A stretch of DNA of 64,000 nt from Dictyobacter kobayashii (GCF_003967555.1 NZ_BIFS01000001.1:620001-684000), one strand, 5' to 3'; counted from the first letter of the stretch, positions 9,033-18,986 are shown. Made by a program: numbers and translations. The notes: generated from the letters alone by a model not told the origin.

Positions 9033-10388
9033 CTATACACCACCTCGTGCTATGCGTAATTCATGATAGTCCTTAAGGGCCCGATCGATAAAGATATCTG
9101 AGCTTCCAAGATAGGATGCTGGATCGAGGGCCTGTTCGATCTCGGCCGCTGTCAGAATAGAAGATATCTGCTCTTCCGCCATGGCTGCTTGCTGCAGTGA
9201 GATATCCACCCGGCTGGCGTGTTCACAGGCTGCTTTTACAATACTCTGGGCCACCGGACGTCCAAGATGATGAGCCAGGGCCATAGTGAGTGACTCGGAC
9301 ATAATCAGTCCACCTGTTAGCTCTATATTCGCGCGCATACGGATATCATCAATCTGGAGACCGGTCAGCGCGGATTGCACCCTCGCTACCGCGCATGCGG
9401 TATAGCGAAAAAGGTTGGGTAGGGCTATCCACTCAGCCTGCCAGCCACCAACACCACGCTCATGTTCCTGGACCATGGCTGCGAGTAGTACGGGAACTTC
9501 GCCCAGGGCCAGGCGTGATGAGGCCAGGGCACTGGTCGCATAGACAGGATTGTGTTTCTGCGGCAGGGCTGATGAGCCACCTTTCCCCGGTGCGGACTGC
9601 TCTACTGCCTCACCCACCTCGCCCTGACTCAGCAATACCAGGTCCTCGGCGATCTTGGCCATCGCCCCCGCGATCACACCCAGGACCGTGGCGATATGGG
9701 TCACACGATCTCGTTCGGTATGCCAGGGCAGATCCGGTACAGGCAGTTGCAGACTATCGGCCAGAAACTCCACTACCTGCGGACCTTTGTTGCCTAAGGC
9801 AGCCAATGTACCGGCGGCTCCTCCCAGTTGCACGGCCAGGGCCCGCGTCCGCACTTCATCCAACGCCTGTAACTGGCGCAAGAGCATACTCAACCAGCGC
9901 GCAGTCTTCATCCCAAAGGTAATCGGCAACGCAGGCTGCAAAAGGGTGCGCCCAATCATCAGGGTACCCCGATGCTGCTCAGCCAGGCTGGCACAGAGCG
10001 CACAGATCGCCAGCAATCCATCCACGAGCTGATTTATGCCCTCACGAGCCTGCATCATCAGCGCCGTATCAAGCGCATCCTGACTGGTGGCGCCCCAATG
10101 CACATATTTGTGCGCCTCCCCCTCGATCTGGGCCGTCAGCATACGTACAAGTGGAATAGCCAGCGTCCCCGCAACGGCCGCCTCTTGATAAAGAGTATTT
10201 ATGTCGAATAGCTCTAAGCGACAATGGGCCGTGATAGCGCTGGCAGCGCTGGCTGGGATAACACTGGCACGGGCCTCTGCCTGGGCCAGGGCCGCTTCAA
10301 AAGCCAGTATACTGCTCACATGTGCCTCGGCTGAGAAGATAGCAGACATTGCCGGCGTACTGAATAAGAAATCAATCGGTTCTGACAT
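9033..10388 (-). CDS. pcaB: 3-carboxy-cis,cis-muconate cycloisomerase
   Basis: A 451-residue member of the fumarase/aspartase superfamily that lactonises the ring-cleavage product of protocatechuate. The superfamily signature appears as GSSALPQKHNP at about residues 271-281, and HWGATSQDALDT lies in the first conserved region. The frame extends to 10439, but the ATG at 10388 gives the expected N-terminus and overlaps the end of the CoA-transferase gene by 17 bases, suggesting translational coupling. It lies between pcaJ and pobA in one transcription unit. The product would next be decarboxylated by PcaC. Confidence 0.9.
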   Translation of the reverse strand: MSEPIDFLFSTPAMSAIFSAEAHVSSILAFEAALAQAEARASVIPASAASAITAHCRLELFDINTLYQEAAVAGTLAIPLVRMLTAQIEGEAHKYVHWGATSQDALDTALMMQAREGINQLVDGLLAICALCASLAEQHRGTLMIGRTLLQPALPITFGMKTARWLSMLLRQLQALDEVRTRALAVQLGGAAGTLAALGNKGPQVVEFLADSLQLPVPDLPWHTERDRVTHIATVLGVIAGAMAKIAEDLVLLSQGEVGEAVEQSAPGKGGSSALPQKHNPVYATSALASSRLALGEVPVLLAAMVQEHERGVGGWQAEWIALPNLFRYTACAVARVQSALTGLQIDDIRMRANIELTGGLIMSESLTMALAHHLGRPVAQSIVKAACEHASRVDISLQQAAMAEEQISSILTAAEIEQALDPASYLGSSDIFIDRALKDYHELRIARGGV

Positions 10389-11163
10389 GGGGTAGCGCCT
10401 TTCCCGTATGAGCCTGCTCTGTACGCGCATGCAGTTCACGTAATATCGTTAGCTCATCAATGGTTGGAGGTTGCGTCTGCTCAACGACAGGCGCAAACCG
10501 AATTGGCCAGCCGGTATTGCGCACAACCTCTTCACGCGTGACACGCTGATGCAGCGAAGTAACAATTAACTCGTGTGTTCCAGGCTCTGGTCTTAACAGA
10601 CAAAGATCGGTCACCACCAGGGTGGGTCCTAATGTAGTAATGCCAAGCTGTTGACGATGATCACCACCACGTCCATAACCAAATGAGGTAATAAAATCTA
10701 CCTGCTCAACAAATGTACGGCGATTCTGGCGCATAACAATATAGGTCTGGCCACACTGGCTGGCAATCTCTGGCGCGCCACCCCCTCCAGGGAGCCGCAC
10801 TTTAGGGCGTTGATAATCCCCAATGACGCTCGAATTGATATTGCCAAAACGATCCAGTTGAGCTCCGCCTAGAAAACCAACCGAGATGCGTCCGCCCTGT
10901 AACCAGTATTGAAACATCTCTGGCACAGATACCGTGGTCAGGGCCGTTTCACTCAATTCCGGATCGCCAATCGAGAGCGGCAAGACCGCGGGCCGGGTAC
11001 CAATCGTCCCTGATTCATAAATGAGTGTGATGTCGGGCGCATGGGTCAACCGCGCCAGGTTACAGGCTTCCGAAGGGGCACCAATGCCGACAAAACAGAC
11101 ATCCTCATTTTTTAGGACACGTGCCGCGGCAATGGCCATCATCTCCAGCGCAGAATATTCCAT
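10372..11163 (-). CDS. pcaJ: 3-oxoadipate CoA-transferase, subunit B
   Basis: About 263 residues of a family I CoA-transferase beta subunit. The catalytic glutamate is in ESGTIG (about residue 50). This form resembles the glutaconate/CatJ branch rather than the ENG form of SCOT-like PcaJ. A GTG at 11178 is in frame, but the ATG at 11163 has AGAGGAAG at good distance. It follows subunit A by 28 bases. In this setting the substrate is most likely 3-oxoadipate, charged with CoA from succinyl-CoA. A related dicarboxylic acid is possible. Confidence 0.82.
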   Translation of the reverse strand: MEYSALEMMAIAAARVLKNEDVCFVGIGAPSEACNLARLTHAPDITLIYESGTIGTRPAVLPLSIGDPELSETALTTVSVPEMFQYWLQGGRISVGFLGGAQLDRFGNINSSVIGDYQRPKVRLPGGGGAPEIASQCGQTYIVMRQNRRTFVEQVDFITSFGYGRGGDHRQQLGITTLGPTLVVTDLCLLRPEPGTHELIVTSLHQRVTREEVVRNTGWPIRFAPVVEQTQPPTIDELTILRELHARTEQAHTGKALPHVRTD

Positions 11164-11191
11164 TGAACTTCCTCTCACTACGTTGCCAAAG

Positions 11192-12013
11192 CTACTTCAT
11201 AGACCGGGCAACCAGCACATGCTCCTGCATCCAGGCAAGAAAGGCCTCACGATCCCTCGCAATGGCATCCCAGGCAGTATAGAAAGCGTTGTCGCGTCCA
11301 TAGTAGCCATGAGTATAGGACGGATATGCCCCGTTTGGGACCTGGACAACCGCGCTGATAGTCCAGTGCGGTAACACTGCGGCATTGGGGCCGGGCGCAC
11401 GCAAATCGTCAACTATTTCTTCTACGGTCACAAGTACACGCCGCGCGGCCAGGGCCGCCTCTTTCTGTACTCCAATAATACCTTCGAGAAGCACATTGCC
11501 ACTACGATCGGCTCGTTGGGCATGGATGATCGTCAGATCCGGGCGCAACGCAGGCACAGCCGCCAGTTGCTCGCCAGTGAAAGGACACTGAATAAAGCGA
11601 ATATTAGGATTTACTTTAACCAGGTCGGAACCTTGATAGCCACGGAAGATCGCGCAAGGTAGGCCCGCGGCGCCCGCGGCATAGGCATTGGCCAGCGCGG
11701 CATGACTATGCTCTTCCAACTCCAGCGACTGGGGCCAGTCATGCTCAACAGCATCCCGCAGCCGGTGCAGCGTCCCAACCCCTGGATTCCCACCCCACGA
11801 GAAGATCAATTTACGGACACATCCCATCCCGATCATCTGGTCATAGATTAGATCTGGCGTCATACGTATCAGGCATAGGTCTCGTTTCTGCTGCCGAATG
11901 ATTTCATGACCGGCGGCAAAAGGAATCAAATGGGTGAAACCTTCCAGAGCAATCGTGCTGCCATCCTGGACATACTCAGCAATGGCAGCCTGTAATGAAA
12001 GAAAAGAGGTCAT
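11192..12013 (-). CDS. pcaI: 3-oxoadipate CoA-transferase, subunit A
   Basis: A 273-residue alpha subunit of a family I CoA-transferase, with the early glycine-containing segment LEGFTHLIPFAAGHEI and the conserved core GCVRKLIFSWGGNPGVG. The frame opens at 12109, but the ATG at 12013 follows a GGAG and leaves only a 13-base gap to pcaG. With subunit B it activates 3-oxoadipate, the penultimate step of the beta-ketoadipate pathway. The thiolase (pcaF) that would finish the pathway is not in this cluster. Confidence 0.82.
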   Translation of the reverse strand: MTSFLSLQAAIAEYVQDGSTIALEGFTHLIPFAAGHEIIRQQKRDLCLIRMTPDLIYDQMIGMGCVRKLIFSWGGNPGVGTLHRLRDAVEHDWPQSLELEEHSHAALANAYAAGAAGLPCAIFRGYQGSDLVKVNPNIRFIQCPFTGEQLAAVPALRPDLTIIHAQRADRSGNVLLEGIIGVQKEAALAARRVLVTVEEIVDDLRAPGPNAAVLPHWTISAVVQVPNGAYPSYTHGYYGRDNAFYTAWDAIARDREAFLAWMQEHVLVARSMK

Positions 12014-12026
12014 CGGGCTAGCTCCA

Positions 12027-12608
12027 TCAGAGATTGAAAAACGCCGTCTCATGCGCGCCCTGCAGAATAATATCGAAGCGGTAGACAAGCATCTCACCGA
12101 TAAGTTCACATCTGGCCAACAAAGTCAGTCGCCGCTGCTCAGGGACGAGCAGCAGGACCGGATCGCTGGCATTGGCGGGCTCGTCCTCAAAGTATAGCCG
12201 CGTCACCAGGTGATTGAGCAGCCCGCGCGCAAAAACGGTTATACAGATATGCGGTGCCTGCAATTGCTGCTCATCAAAGGACACTCCACCAGGCTTCACC
12301 GTCTCAAACCAGTAGGCTCCATTCTCATCTGTACCGGAACGCCCAAAACCACTGAACGATGGATCAAGTGGTGCTGATCCCTGGTCCGATGGATGATTGT
12401 AGCGCCCATGGGCGTTGGCCTGCCAGATCTCAACCAGCGCATCGGGCACCGGAAGTCCATCGCCATCAACAACAATCCCCTCAATACGTATACGCGCCCC
12501 AACAGTCTGCGGCGAGGTCAGGATATTACGACGACAATCCTCACGTAAAAGGGCTGGTGAGAAAAAAGGGCCAACAGTCTGTGAGGCGGTTAATGGTAGT
12601 ACATTCAT
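12027..12608 (-). CDS. pcaG: Protocatechuate 3,4-dioxygenase, alpha subunit
   Basis: A 193-residue intradiol dioxygenase subunit with the family start TASQTVGPFF and the central LVEIWQANAHGRYNHP stretch. The alpha subunit lacks the full iron-ligand set, consistent with its known role in shaping the active site. It overlaps the upstream pcaH stop by the 4-base ATGA, so the two subunits are probably made in equal amounts. The complex opens protocatechuate between the hydroxyl groups. Confidence 0.93.
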   Translation of the reverse strand: MNVLPLTASQTVGPFFSPALLREDCRRNILTSPQTVGARIRIEGIVVDGDGLPVPDALVEIWQANAHGRYNHPSDQGSAPLDPSFSGFGRSGTDENGAYWFETVKPGGVSFDEQQLQAPHICITVFARGLLNHLVTRLYFEDEPANASDPVLLLVPEQRRLTLLARCELIGEMLVYRFDIILQGAHETAFFNL

Positions 12609-13339
12609 GATGGTACCTCGGCTGGCTCAAAAGGTGTCGCATAAGGTCCACGTACAACAATATCCCAACGGTATCCCAGTGCCCACTCTGGCTCGGTGAC
12701 CTCATGGGAATAGATAGCAATCAGACGTTCGCGGGCCGCTGCAGTGGGGACGGATTGCATAATTGGATCGTGCCGTTGCAGTGGATCATCGGGAAAATAC
12801 ATCTGGGTAACAAGCCGGGATAGCAGCGCCGGACCAAAAACCGAAAAATGAATATGGGCCGGGCGCCAGGCATTTGGGTGATTTTTCCAGGGGTACGCTC
12901 CCGGTCGAATGGTCAGGAAACGATAGACACCCTGGGCATCGGTTAAACAACGGCCCATGCCAAGGAAGTTGGGATCAAGCGGTCCCGGCCATTGATCGCG
13001 TTTATGCAGGTAGCGACCCGACGCATTAGCCTGCCAGATCTCTAGCAAGGTATTTGGGATAGGAGTGTTTCTCTCATCGAGCACGCGACCCATGACGATG
13101 ATACGCTGACCCAGAGCCTCACCACCAGTGCCGGCATTGCGCGTAAGATCTGCATCCTCCGGAGTGATGGCGCTAATAGCTGGACCAGGGCCTGTCAATT
13201 CAGAGATGGTCAATGGCACCTTAATCAGCGGCAAGAGCGGGGCACGGCGACGCGTGGATTGATAGGCTTCATACAAATAGGGTGGGAAGACCTCGCTATC
13301 ACCACGCACAATATCACCAATCGTAAGATGGGGGTTCAT
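12605..13339 (-). CDS. pcaH: Protocatechuate 3,4-dioxygenase, beta subunit
   Basis: A 244-residue catalytic subunit. The Fe(III) ligands are expected at Tyr110, Tyr149, His162 and His164, in GRYLHKRDQ, GAYPWKNHP and RPAHIHFS, with the same spacing as in the Pseudomonas enzyme. It cleaves protocatechuate to 3-carboxy-cis,cis-muconate. Its start overlaps the pcaC stop (ATGA, 13336-13339) and its stop overlaps the pcaG start, so the three genes are translationally linked. Confidence 0.95.
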   Translation of the reverse strand: MNPHLTIGDIVRGDSEVFPPYLYEAYQSTRRRAPLLPLIKVPLTISELTGPGPAISAITPEDADLTRNAGTGGEALGQRIIVMGRVLDERNTPIPNTLLEIWQANASGRYLHKRDQWPGPLDPNFLGMGRCLTDAQGVYRFLTIRPGAYPWKNHPNAWRPAHIHFSVFGPALLSRLVTQMYFPDDPLQRHDPIMQSVPTAAARERLIAIYSHEVTEPEWALGYRWDIVVRGPYATPFEPAEVPS

Positions 13340-13740
13340 ACATCCTCCTGAGCCTGCTTCACATCTTGCGTGGCCGTTTCAGGAAACTCTTTTTTAGCCA
13401 GGGCGAACGCGGCATTGGCCGCTGGCACACCGGCATAGATGCCTACATGCAGCAGCACTTCAGCCACTTCGTGTGGATCAACCCCACAATTGCGGCTGCC
13501 ATGCAGGTGCAAAGCCAGTTCTTCACGACCCAGCGCCGCCAGAATAGCAATCGTGACCAGGCTCCTGGTACGCCGATCCAGATCAGGACGGGCCCAGAGG
13601 AATCCCCAGGCCGTCTCGGTAATAAAGCGCTGGAAATCAGCATCCAGGTCCGTCGTATTCGCTAGCGACCGCTCAACATGCTCGCTTCCGAGCACCTCTT
13701 TGCGGACATTCATTCCAGCTTCATAGCGTGATTCCGTCAT
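13336..13740 (-). CDS. pcaC: 4-carboxymuconolactone decarboxylase
   Basis: A 134-residue all-helical decarboxylase of the CMD family. GREELALHLHGSRNCGVDPHEVAEVLLH is the typical core, here near residues 70-97, though the usual second Cys of the AhpD branch is absent as expected. It is the stand-alone form, not the PcaL fusion with the enol-lactone hydrolase. No pcaD hydrolase gene is present nearby. The ribosome site GGAG lies inside the end of the upstream open stretch (13743-13922), whose TAA is two bases before this ATG. Confidence 0.92.
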   Translation of the reverse strand: MTESRYEAGMNVRKEVLGSEHVERSLANTTDLDADFQRFITETAWGFLWARPDLDRRTRSLVTIAILAALGREELALHLHGSRNCGVDPHEVAEVLLHVGIYAGVPAANAAFALAKKEFPETATQDVKQAQEDV

Positions 13741-13742
13741 GA

Positions 13743-13922
13743 TTACTGCTCCAGTTCTTCAAAGTCTGCCTTATTCTTGTATGCCTCTGCCAACTTGACA
13801 TTCTGGTCAGCATAATCATAACCAAGCCTTGATGGTCTATTGTTGAACACCAGAATGCCCAGGCGGTCATTAGAAAAAGTATGACAATTAAATTGCTCAT
13901 AGGTTATCCGGTCGGTTGCTTG
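13743..13922 (-). other. 59-codon coding-like stretch without a standard start
   Basis: The frame of the small protein at 13923-14171 stays open for 59 more codons after its TAG and ends in TAA two bases before pcaC. The translated text looks protein-like (LGILVFNNRPSRLGYDYAD, then a charged helix ending ADFEELEQ). No ATG is present; GTG and CTG codons occur mid-way. It may be a short gene with a non-standard start, a C-terminal extension reached by readthrough, or a remnant. Confidence 0.35.
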
Positions 13923-14171
13923 CTAGTAGTTAAAGCTTCGGCGCTCGGCCAATTGTTTATCAAAGTCCATGCTCAGGTTATAAACCTCCATGATACGCTG
14001 CATATTCTCGCCATCATATTTCTTGGCAATATCTTTGACCTTCTCCTCTGGTTTAACCATCACGGGATAATCCTCGTAGCTAAAGGTGTCGCATACTACA
14101 ATAACATGAGTAGCGCCTTCCTCCTTGCCACGATTCAGCCATCTTTTGATGTCTTCCTGACTTGTTCCCAT
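13923..14171 (-). CDS. Small conserved-type hypothetical protein
   Basis: An 82-residue soluble protein with GATHVIVVCDTFSYEDYPV (about residues 19-37) and a C-terminal part NMQRIMEVYNLSMD. It resembles small uncharacterised proteins found in diverse bacteria and phages, but no function is known to me. The start is well supported, with GGAGG five bases upstream. It reads in the same direction as the pca genes and may be carried on their leader transcript. Confidence 0.7.
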   Translation of the reverse strand: MGTSQEDIKRWLNRGKEEGATHVIVVCDTFSYEDYPVMVKPEEKVKDIAKKYDGENMQRIMEVYNLSMDFDKQLAERRSFNY

Positions 14172-14358
14172 ATGTCCTCCAAATAGTTGCTTCCGTTACT
14201 TCCGTATTTTATATACGCAACCAGAAATTCGATAGGTAAGCTTAGACATCCAAGTCCAATCCATAAGCCAGCACGTGTTGCATCTACTTCCAAAAGCATC
14301 ACAAGAGCAAATGAGTGCATATATCATCATCAGCCCTCTATGCTGTTGCTCTTTGTTT

Positions 14359-14496
14359 CTATAGAAACTCATCTATCCCTGCGATCCAAGACCTAATTTC
14401 TGCCCCCGCCAACCATACTTTTCTATCCTTGGCGCAGCTCAAAGCACGCTCAAAATTACACCACATATCTCCCACCACCTCACTGTGATAGGTCAT
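14359..14496 (-). CDS. Small ORF (45 residues) with an excellent ribosome site
   Basis: Below the usual length cut-off. The ATG at 14496 is preceded by AGGAGG at the ideal 8-base spacing (14505-14510). The product starts MTYHSEVVGDMWCNFERAL and contains a helical segment with two Cys and three Trp. No homologue is recognised. It is the first of a short series of small minus-strand ORFs leading into pcaC. The ribosome site is strong evidence for translation; the role is unknown. Confidence 0.5.
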   Translation of the reverse strand: MTYHSEVVGDMWCNFERALSCAKDRKVWLAGAEIRSWIAGIDEFL

Positions 14497-14897
14497 TTTT
14501 GATTTCCTCCTACTAATATTGGGCTAAAAAGAGAGGAGGTAACACTATTTGTTACCCATCAAACTGGTTGCAACACTATTCACAATATTCAATTTTTACA
14601 AGAACAAGATCTGACTCACCTACAAAGAATTTACCACTCCTCACTATTCTAACATAGGATAGAGCGATTACAGCAGTGCATGCCGCACGATTATACTGCT
14701 TGACTTTTATTACCATATTAGCATCGAAATCGTAAGCTCACTCTATTTGATTAAAAATAATTGCGTAAAAGTATGCAATTATTTTTCCGTAATTGTCTTT
14801 CTAATGAAGAAAAAGCTCAATAGAACATAAATTCAAAACATATAAATTATATTTGACTTTGCTAGCAGTAAAGCATCATCGGAGGAGGAGTCAATTT
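14497..14897. other. AT-rich intergenic region between divergent genes
   Basis: It holds the start regions of the small minus-strand ORFs and of the plus-strand gene at 14898. Two hairpins are visible: GGTAAC/GTTACC around 14535-14553, and perfect 12-bp AT-rich arms at 14753-14764 and 14775-14786. A plus-strand TTGACT near 14699 is a possible -35 box without a clear -10 box. Confidence 0.45.
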
Positions 14898-15817
14898 ATG
14901 ATCACAAGCAATGAATATTTTATTACCCAGATGAAATTGCGCGAGTTACGTGAGCAGCGTAGTCGATTAACACAAGCCTATACCGAATTACGCCAGCAAG
15001 TTGATGTGACGGAGACAGAAACAGAACGCCTACGTACCTTATACAATGGCTTGCGCCAGTTAAAGTTTGCCAACCAGGAACTACATCCCGATATCGCCAA
15101 CCTGGAACCGCTGCTGGATCAGGCCGATGGTCAACCGGTGTCTGCAGAAACGCTGACTTTCTGGCGTCAACGTCTAGAAAAGGAGTTGGCTGGTGGACAG
15201 TTACGCTCTGAGATTGTCTATGTTTTTGGAGCACTGCTAGAGGAATGGGCCGCCGGAGCACCAGAGAGTGCCCAGACACGTGCCCAGCGCGAGCAGGAGC
15301 AGAGAGTACAGCTAGAGCGCCTGCTACAGCCAACACAAACGGGCAACTATGCGAAACTGCTCGACACCCTGTTGGGCGATTTTGCATTCAACGATCCTGA
15401 AATACGAGCACAACAGTTCCAAAAAGCAGTTGGCAGTCAGCTACGCGAACGGGTAGATGTGCGAGAGTTATCAAAAGTGCTTAAACAGTTAAGCAACAGT
15501 CCTTATCACGCTCCAGAGATACGTAAACAGGCCCAGAGCTTTGTGGCTGACAATATTATGCAAAAGGAACTGGCGGACGCCCTGACTATCATGCTGGAAC
15601 ATCTGGATGAATGGCAACGCTCACAGGAAGGGGTGCCGCCACGAGCGTTCTGGACCTTAAATAAATGGCGTCTCTTTATCGATGACGACCTACCCACTGT
15701 CTTCCTCAGATCCTCGATCTGCTAGGCACATTCCGTTTCCTCATCACCGAGTTGGTGCCTTTGCAATTAATTGTGCATAAATATCGTCAGGAGGATAACG
15801 CGGCAATAAGCGAATAG
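14898..15817 (+). CDS. Hypothetical helical protein (frame broken by one missing base)
   Basis: The start ATG at 14898 has GGAGGAGGAG ahead; an upstream in-frame start at 14853 is less likely. Residues about 5-60 are strongly helical and charged, likely coiled coil (LRELREQRSRLTQAYTELRQ). The rest is also mostly helical. The first frame stops at 15723 after an unlikely tail. One frame over, the text continues as LPQILDLLGTFRFLITELV to a TAG at 15815-15817. One added base near 15704 gives a 306-residue protein. No family is recognised. It stands alone, convergent with the glycosyltransferase across a 24-bp palindrome. Confidence 0.65.
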
Positions 15818-15823
15818 AAAAAG

Positions 15824-15872
15824 AGACGACAGGAAGTAGGCCATTGCGGCAATGGCCTACTTCCTGTCGTCT
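15824..15872. terminator. Long palindromic terminator between convergent genes
   Basis: Perfect 24-bp arms (15824-15847 and 15849-15872) with a single central base. On the minus strand the stem is followed by CTTTTTC, so it most clearly ends the glycosyltransferase message. Its location suits both convergent genes. Confidence 0.7.
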
Positions 15873-15879
15873 TCTCTGG

Positions 15880-17996
15880 CTAACTAGCAGCTTTACAATC
15901 GTATAAATGTGAGGAACCGCCAAAGCCCCCAGTGCTGGTAGCTGAACTGGATTGCCACTGGCTGGATGAAACAACAGTACAGCTTTGAGTCACCCAGGAG
16001 GTTGCACTACTGCTTTGTCCACCAGGACCCTCACCAAAACCACCTGCGCTATTGAGCAAGAAGTAGCGGACTGTGTTGTTGGCGACCAGGGCTTTGAGCT
16101 GGCTGCTGGTCAGGATGGGATCGCTACCAGAGAATCCACCCAGGGCCATGACGGCTTTGTTCGTAGAGAGGATGATCGAGTCGGCAGATTGTGAACTGGG
16201 AACGGCCAGCAGATATTTCGTGCTGCCCTGATTGGCCTCCAGGTATTTTAACAGGGCGCTATCGACGTTTCCGCCCGGAGCCCCGCCCGCATTGGCTGGC
16301 GCACCTCCTGTAGGAGCCTGCTGCCCACTCGTGGTACCCTGTCGATCAAAAGCAAAACGGCGACCAGTGCCAGCGCCACCACCACCAAATCCCTGCTGGC
16401 TCGCACCCGCGGTCGGCAGGTCCGCCACAATGTTGTTGACGGCCGGGATGGCAGACCAGACAGCAGAAGTTAGCAGCAACGCCGCCAGGGCCAGTCCAAC
16501 CACAGACAACAGCAGACGCGTAGTAAAAGCCAGGCGCGGTAGCAATCGTGCCAGGAAGAGTATAGCTGCCGCCAGGGCACAGACGATAGCTATCACTGGA
16601 ATGAGCCAGCTTCCCCACGATGGGTCAGTAGCAATAATATAGATCTGCTCCAAAGCGGTCAGAATCAAAGCCAGGGGCAAGAGCCAACCATGCCAGCCCG
16701 CGCGCCGATAATCCTGCCACATGACTACGATCCCAATGCCGAAGAGGGCACAGATAGCAGGAGCCAGGGTGGAGAGGTAATATTGATGGAAGAAACTGGC
16801 CGCGCTAAAGAAGATTGCGATCGTAAGCAACCAGCCCCCCATAGCAATAGCGATTGTTGTTGCCGATCATCCCTGAACTGTGGGCGGCGCTGCCAGGCCA
16901 GGGCCAGCATACCCAGCAACGCCAGAGGTAAGAGCCAGACTATCTGCCCACCGAGAGGCTGGGTAAAGAGGCGCAAGATGTCAGGAGTGCCCGTATTGAA
17001 GGCCCCACCACCGCCACCGAAGCCACCACCGCCAAAATTTCCGCCACCAGTAGTTGGGGGTGCCTGCACACCAGCCGTGCCATTCGGAGGATTTTGTCCA
17101 GTTGTATTACCACCCGGAATGCCAGTATTGCGGCCACCTAAACCAAAAGAACCAAGCAAACGTTGAACACCATTATAGCCCAGTGCCAGGCTAATCTCTG
17201 AGTTATCCTGACTCGACCCAACGTATGGACGCTGAGAGGTTGGAGTCAGGTCCACAGCCACCGCCCACGATAACGAGATTGTCAGCATCAGCAAAGCCGC
17301 CAGTGCCAGGTGAATAAGACGCACCCAGAGGCGTTTGGGGGCGGCTAACAGGTAGAGCAGCCCATAGGCAGGGACCACCAGGTAGGCTTCGAGCATTTTG
17401 ATATTAAAACCAAGGCCCACACAGACCGCACAGAGTAATAACCAGCGCAATTTGCCCGCTTCAGCTGCCTTCATCACCATCCAGGCCCCAAGCAACATCA
17501 CCAGGACCAGGGTACTATCGATAGTATTATTACGATTGGTCACCACGCTAATCGGACTGATGGCCAGCGCCAGGGCCGCCAGCCATCCGGCCATCACGCC
17601 AAAGTGGCGGCGCACCAGGTAGTAGAGCAAGATGACAGAGAGCACGCCGGCCAGCGCCTGGGGCAAAAAGATGCTAAAGGGGGTAAAGCCAAGAATTTTT
17701 GCACTGGCCGCCTGCAGCCAGAAGCCTAAAGGGGGTTTATCTACCGTGACGAAGCCACCGGGGTCGAAGGCGACAAAGAAAAAGTTGTGCCAGCTATCCA
17801 ACATACTACGAATCGCGGCCGCATAATATTGATTGCCATATCCATTCTGTCCCAATTGATAAAAATTCATAAAAATCGAGACCAGGGCGACGAGGGCCAG
17901 CCCTACAGGTTGTTGAAAACGCTGCCAGTTACCCGCTTTCGGCTCTGGCCAACGCTCTGAACGTGAATCAGAAACAGTTGCCGTTGTATCAATCAT
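15880..17996 (-). CDS. GT39-type membrane glycosyltransferase (frame broken in a G-run)
   Basis: Reconstructed length 705 residues. The N-terminal part has many membrane helices and the family loop FVTVDKPPLGFW, typical of ArnT/PMT-like glycosyltransferases that use lipid-linked sugars (YkcB group). A Gly/Asn-rich external loop (about residues 300-345) and a second Gly-rich loop separate the membrane part from a C-terminal domain with TKYLLAVPSSQSADSIIL. The first frame runs into nonsense after RQQQSLLLW; the second resumes at GGWLLTIAIFFSAASFFHQYY. One missing G in the six-G run (16835-16840 as C on the plus strand) explains this exactly. It probably glycosylates an envelope component. Confidence 0.85.
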
Positions 17997-18312
17997 TATT
18001 CCCCATATTTCCTTTCTGGATAGGTATCACTACCTTCACCAGACATATCGCGCAAATCACAGCCTCGGTAGACACAGCTACCAGACAGGCAGTGTTCAAG
18101 CTGCGCCATGTGTACAGACGCTGCATATTTTTTAGAGTAGAGAGTATTGATGAGAAAAAGATTGGAAAGGTAGCAAAATTATGGGCGGCACGGGCAGGAT
18201 TTAAGCATTTGATCAAAAATTTACAATATTCATGTTTTTCTCTCATGATTTTTCAATAAAGTTTAAGTATTCTCTCAATATTAGCGGAAACAGTTTCTAG
18301 AGGAGAAAAGCG
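17997..18312. other. Promoter region between divergent genes
   Basis: About 316 bases between the glycosyltransferase start (minus) and the response regulator start (plus). A plus-strand open frame here overlaps the glycosyltransferase start and is not convincing. No strong -35/-10 pair was recognised. Confidence 0.4.
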
Positions 18313-18986
18313 ATGCATGTTCTTGTGGTCGAGGACGAGAAGCGGCTGACATATTTATTGCGCCGGGTGCTACTTGAAGAGCGCTATGCTGTTGATCTGG
18401 CCCATGATGGAGTTGCTGGCCTGGATCTGGCCTTAAGTGATACGTATGATATAGTGATTCTGGATGTCATGCTGCCGGGCATGGATGGGATTGAGATCTG
18501 CCGCCAGATGCGCGCGGAGAATGTGATGGCGCCAGTCCTGATGTTGACGGCGCTAGGGCAGTGGAAGATCGCGTCACCGGCTTGAATGTGGGGGCCGATG
18601 ATTATCTCACCAAGCCTTTTGCAATGGAAGAATTGTTGGCCCGCATCAATGCCTTGCTGCGCCGGCGCACACAACGCTTTGATGAGAAACAACAATTGAT
18701 AGTAAGAGATCTGACACTGGATATGATGCGCCATGAAGTGCACCGAGATGGTCAACTCATAGAATTGACGGCCAAAGAATTTGCCCTGCTAGAATATCTG
18801 ATGCGTCACCCTGGGCAGGTCCTGACAAGGACACAGATTACTGACGCAGTCTGGCGTTATGATCTCGAAGCACTCTCAAACGTAGTTGATATATACATCC
18901 ACTACCTGCGCGAGAAGATTGATCAAGGCTTTCCACATCCATTGATCAAGACTGTTCGGGGTGTTGGCTATAAAATACTCGGATAG
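18313..18986 (+). CDS. OmpR/PhoB-family response regulator (frame broken in a G-run)
   Basis: Reconstructed length 224 residues. The receiver domain has the acidic pair at VVEDE, phosphoacceptor Asp51 in VILDVMLPG, the Thr of MLTALG and the Lys of YLTKPF. The C-terminal half is a winged helix (AKEFALLEYLMRHPGQVLTR ... VRGVGYKI). The frame breaks between TALG and VEDRVTGLNVGADDY. A fourth G in the run at 18556-18558 would restore it. The start has AGAGGAG upstream. No co-directional kinase follows; the kinase at 19010-20590 is convergent and may or may not be its partner. Confidence 0.9.

Noticed and set aside
9395..10032. Long plus-strand open frames opposite pcaB
   Set aside because: They are shadows of pcaB with GC-biased composition (Pro/Arg/Ser-rich), without ribosome sites or recognisable domains.
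14135..14320. Minus-strand 61-codon ORF with a membrane-like segment
   Set aside because: It overlaps the better supported 82-codon gene by 37 bases and has no ribosome site; it could still be a remnant.
17963..18259. Plus-strand 98-codon frame before the response regulator
   Set aside because: It overlaps the glycosyltransferase start, has no domain and no ribosome site.
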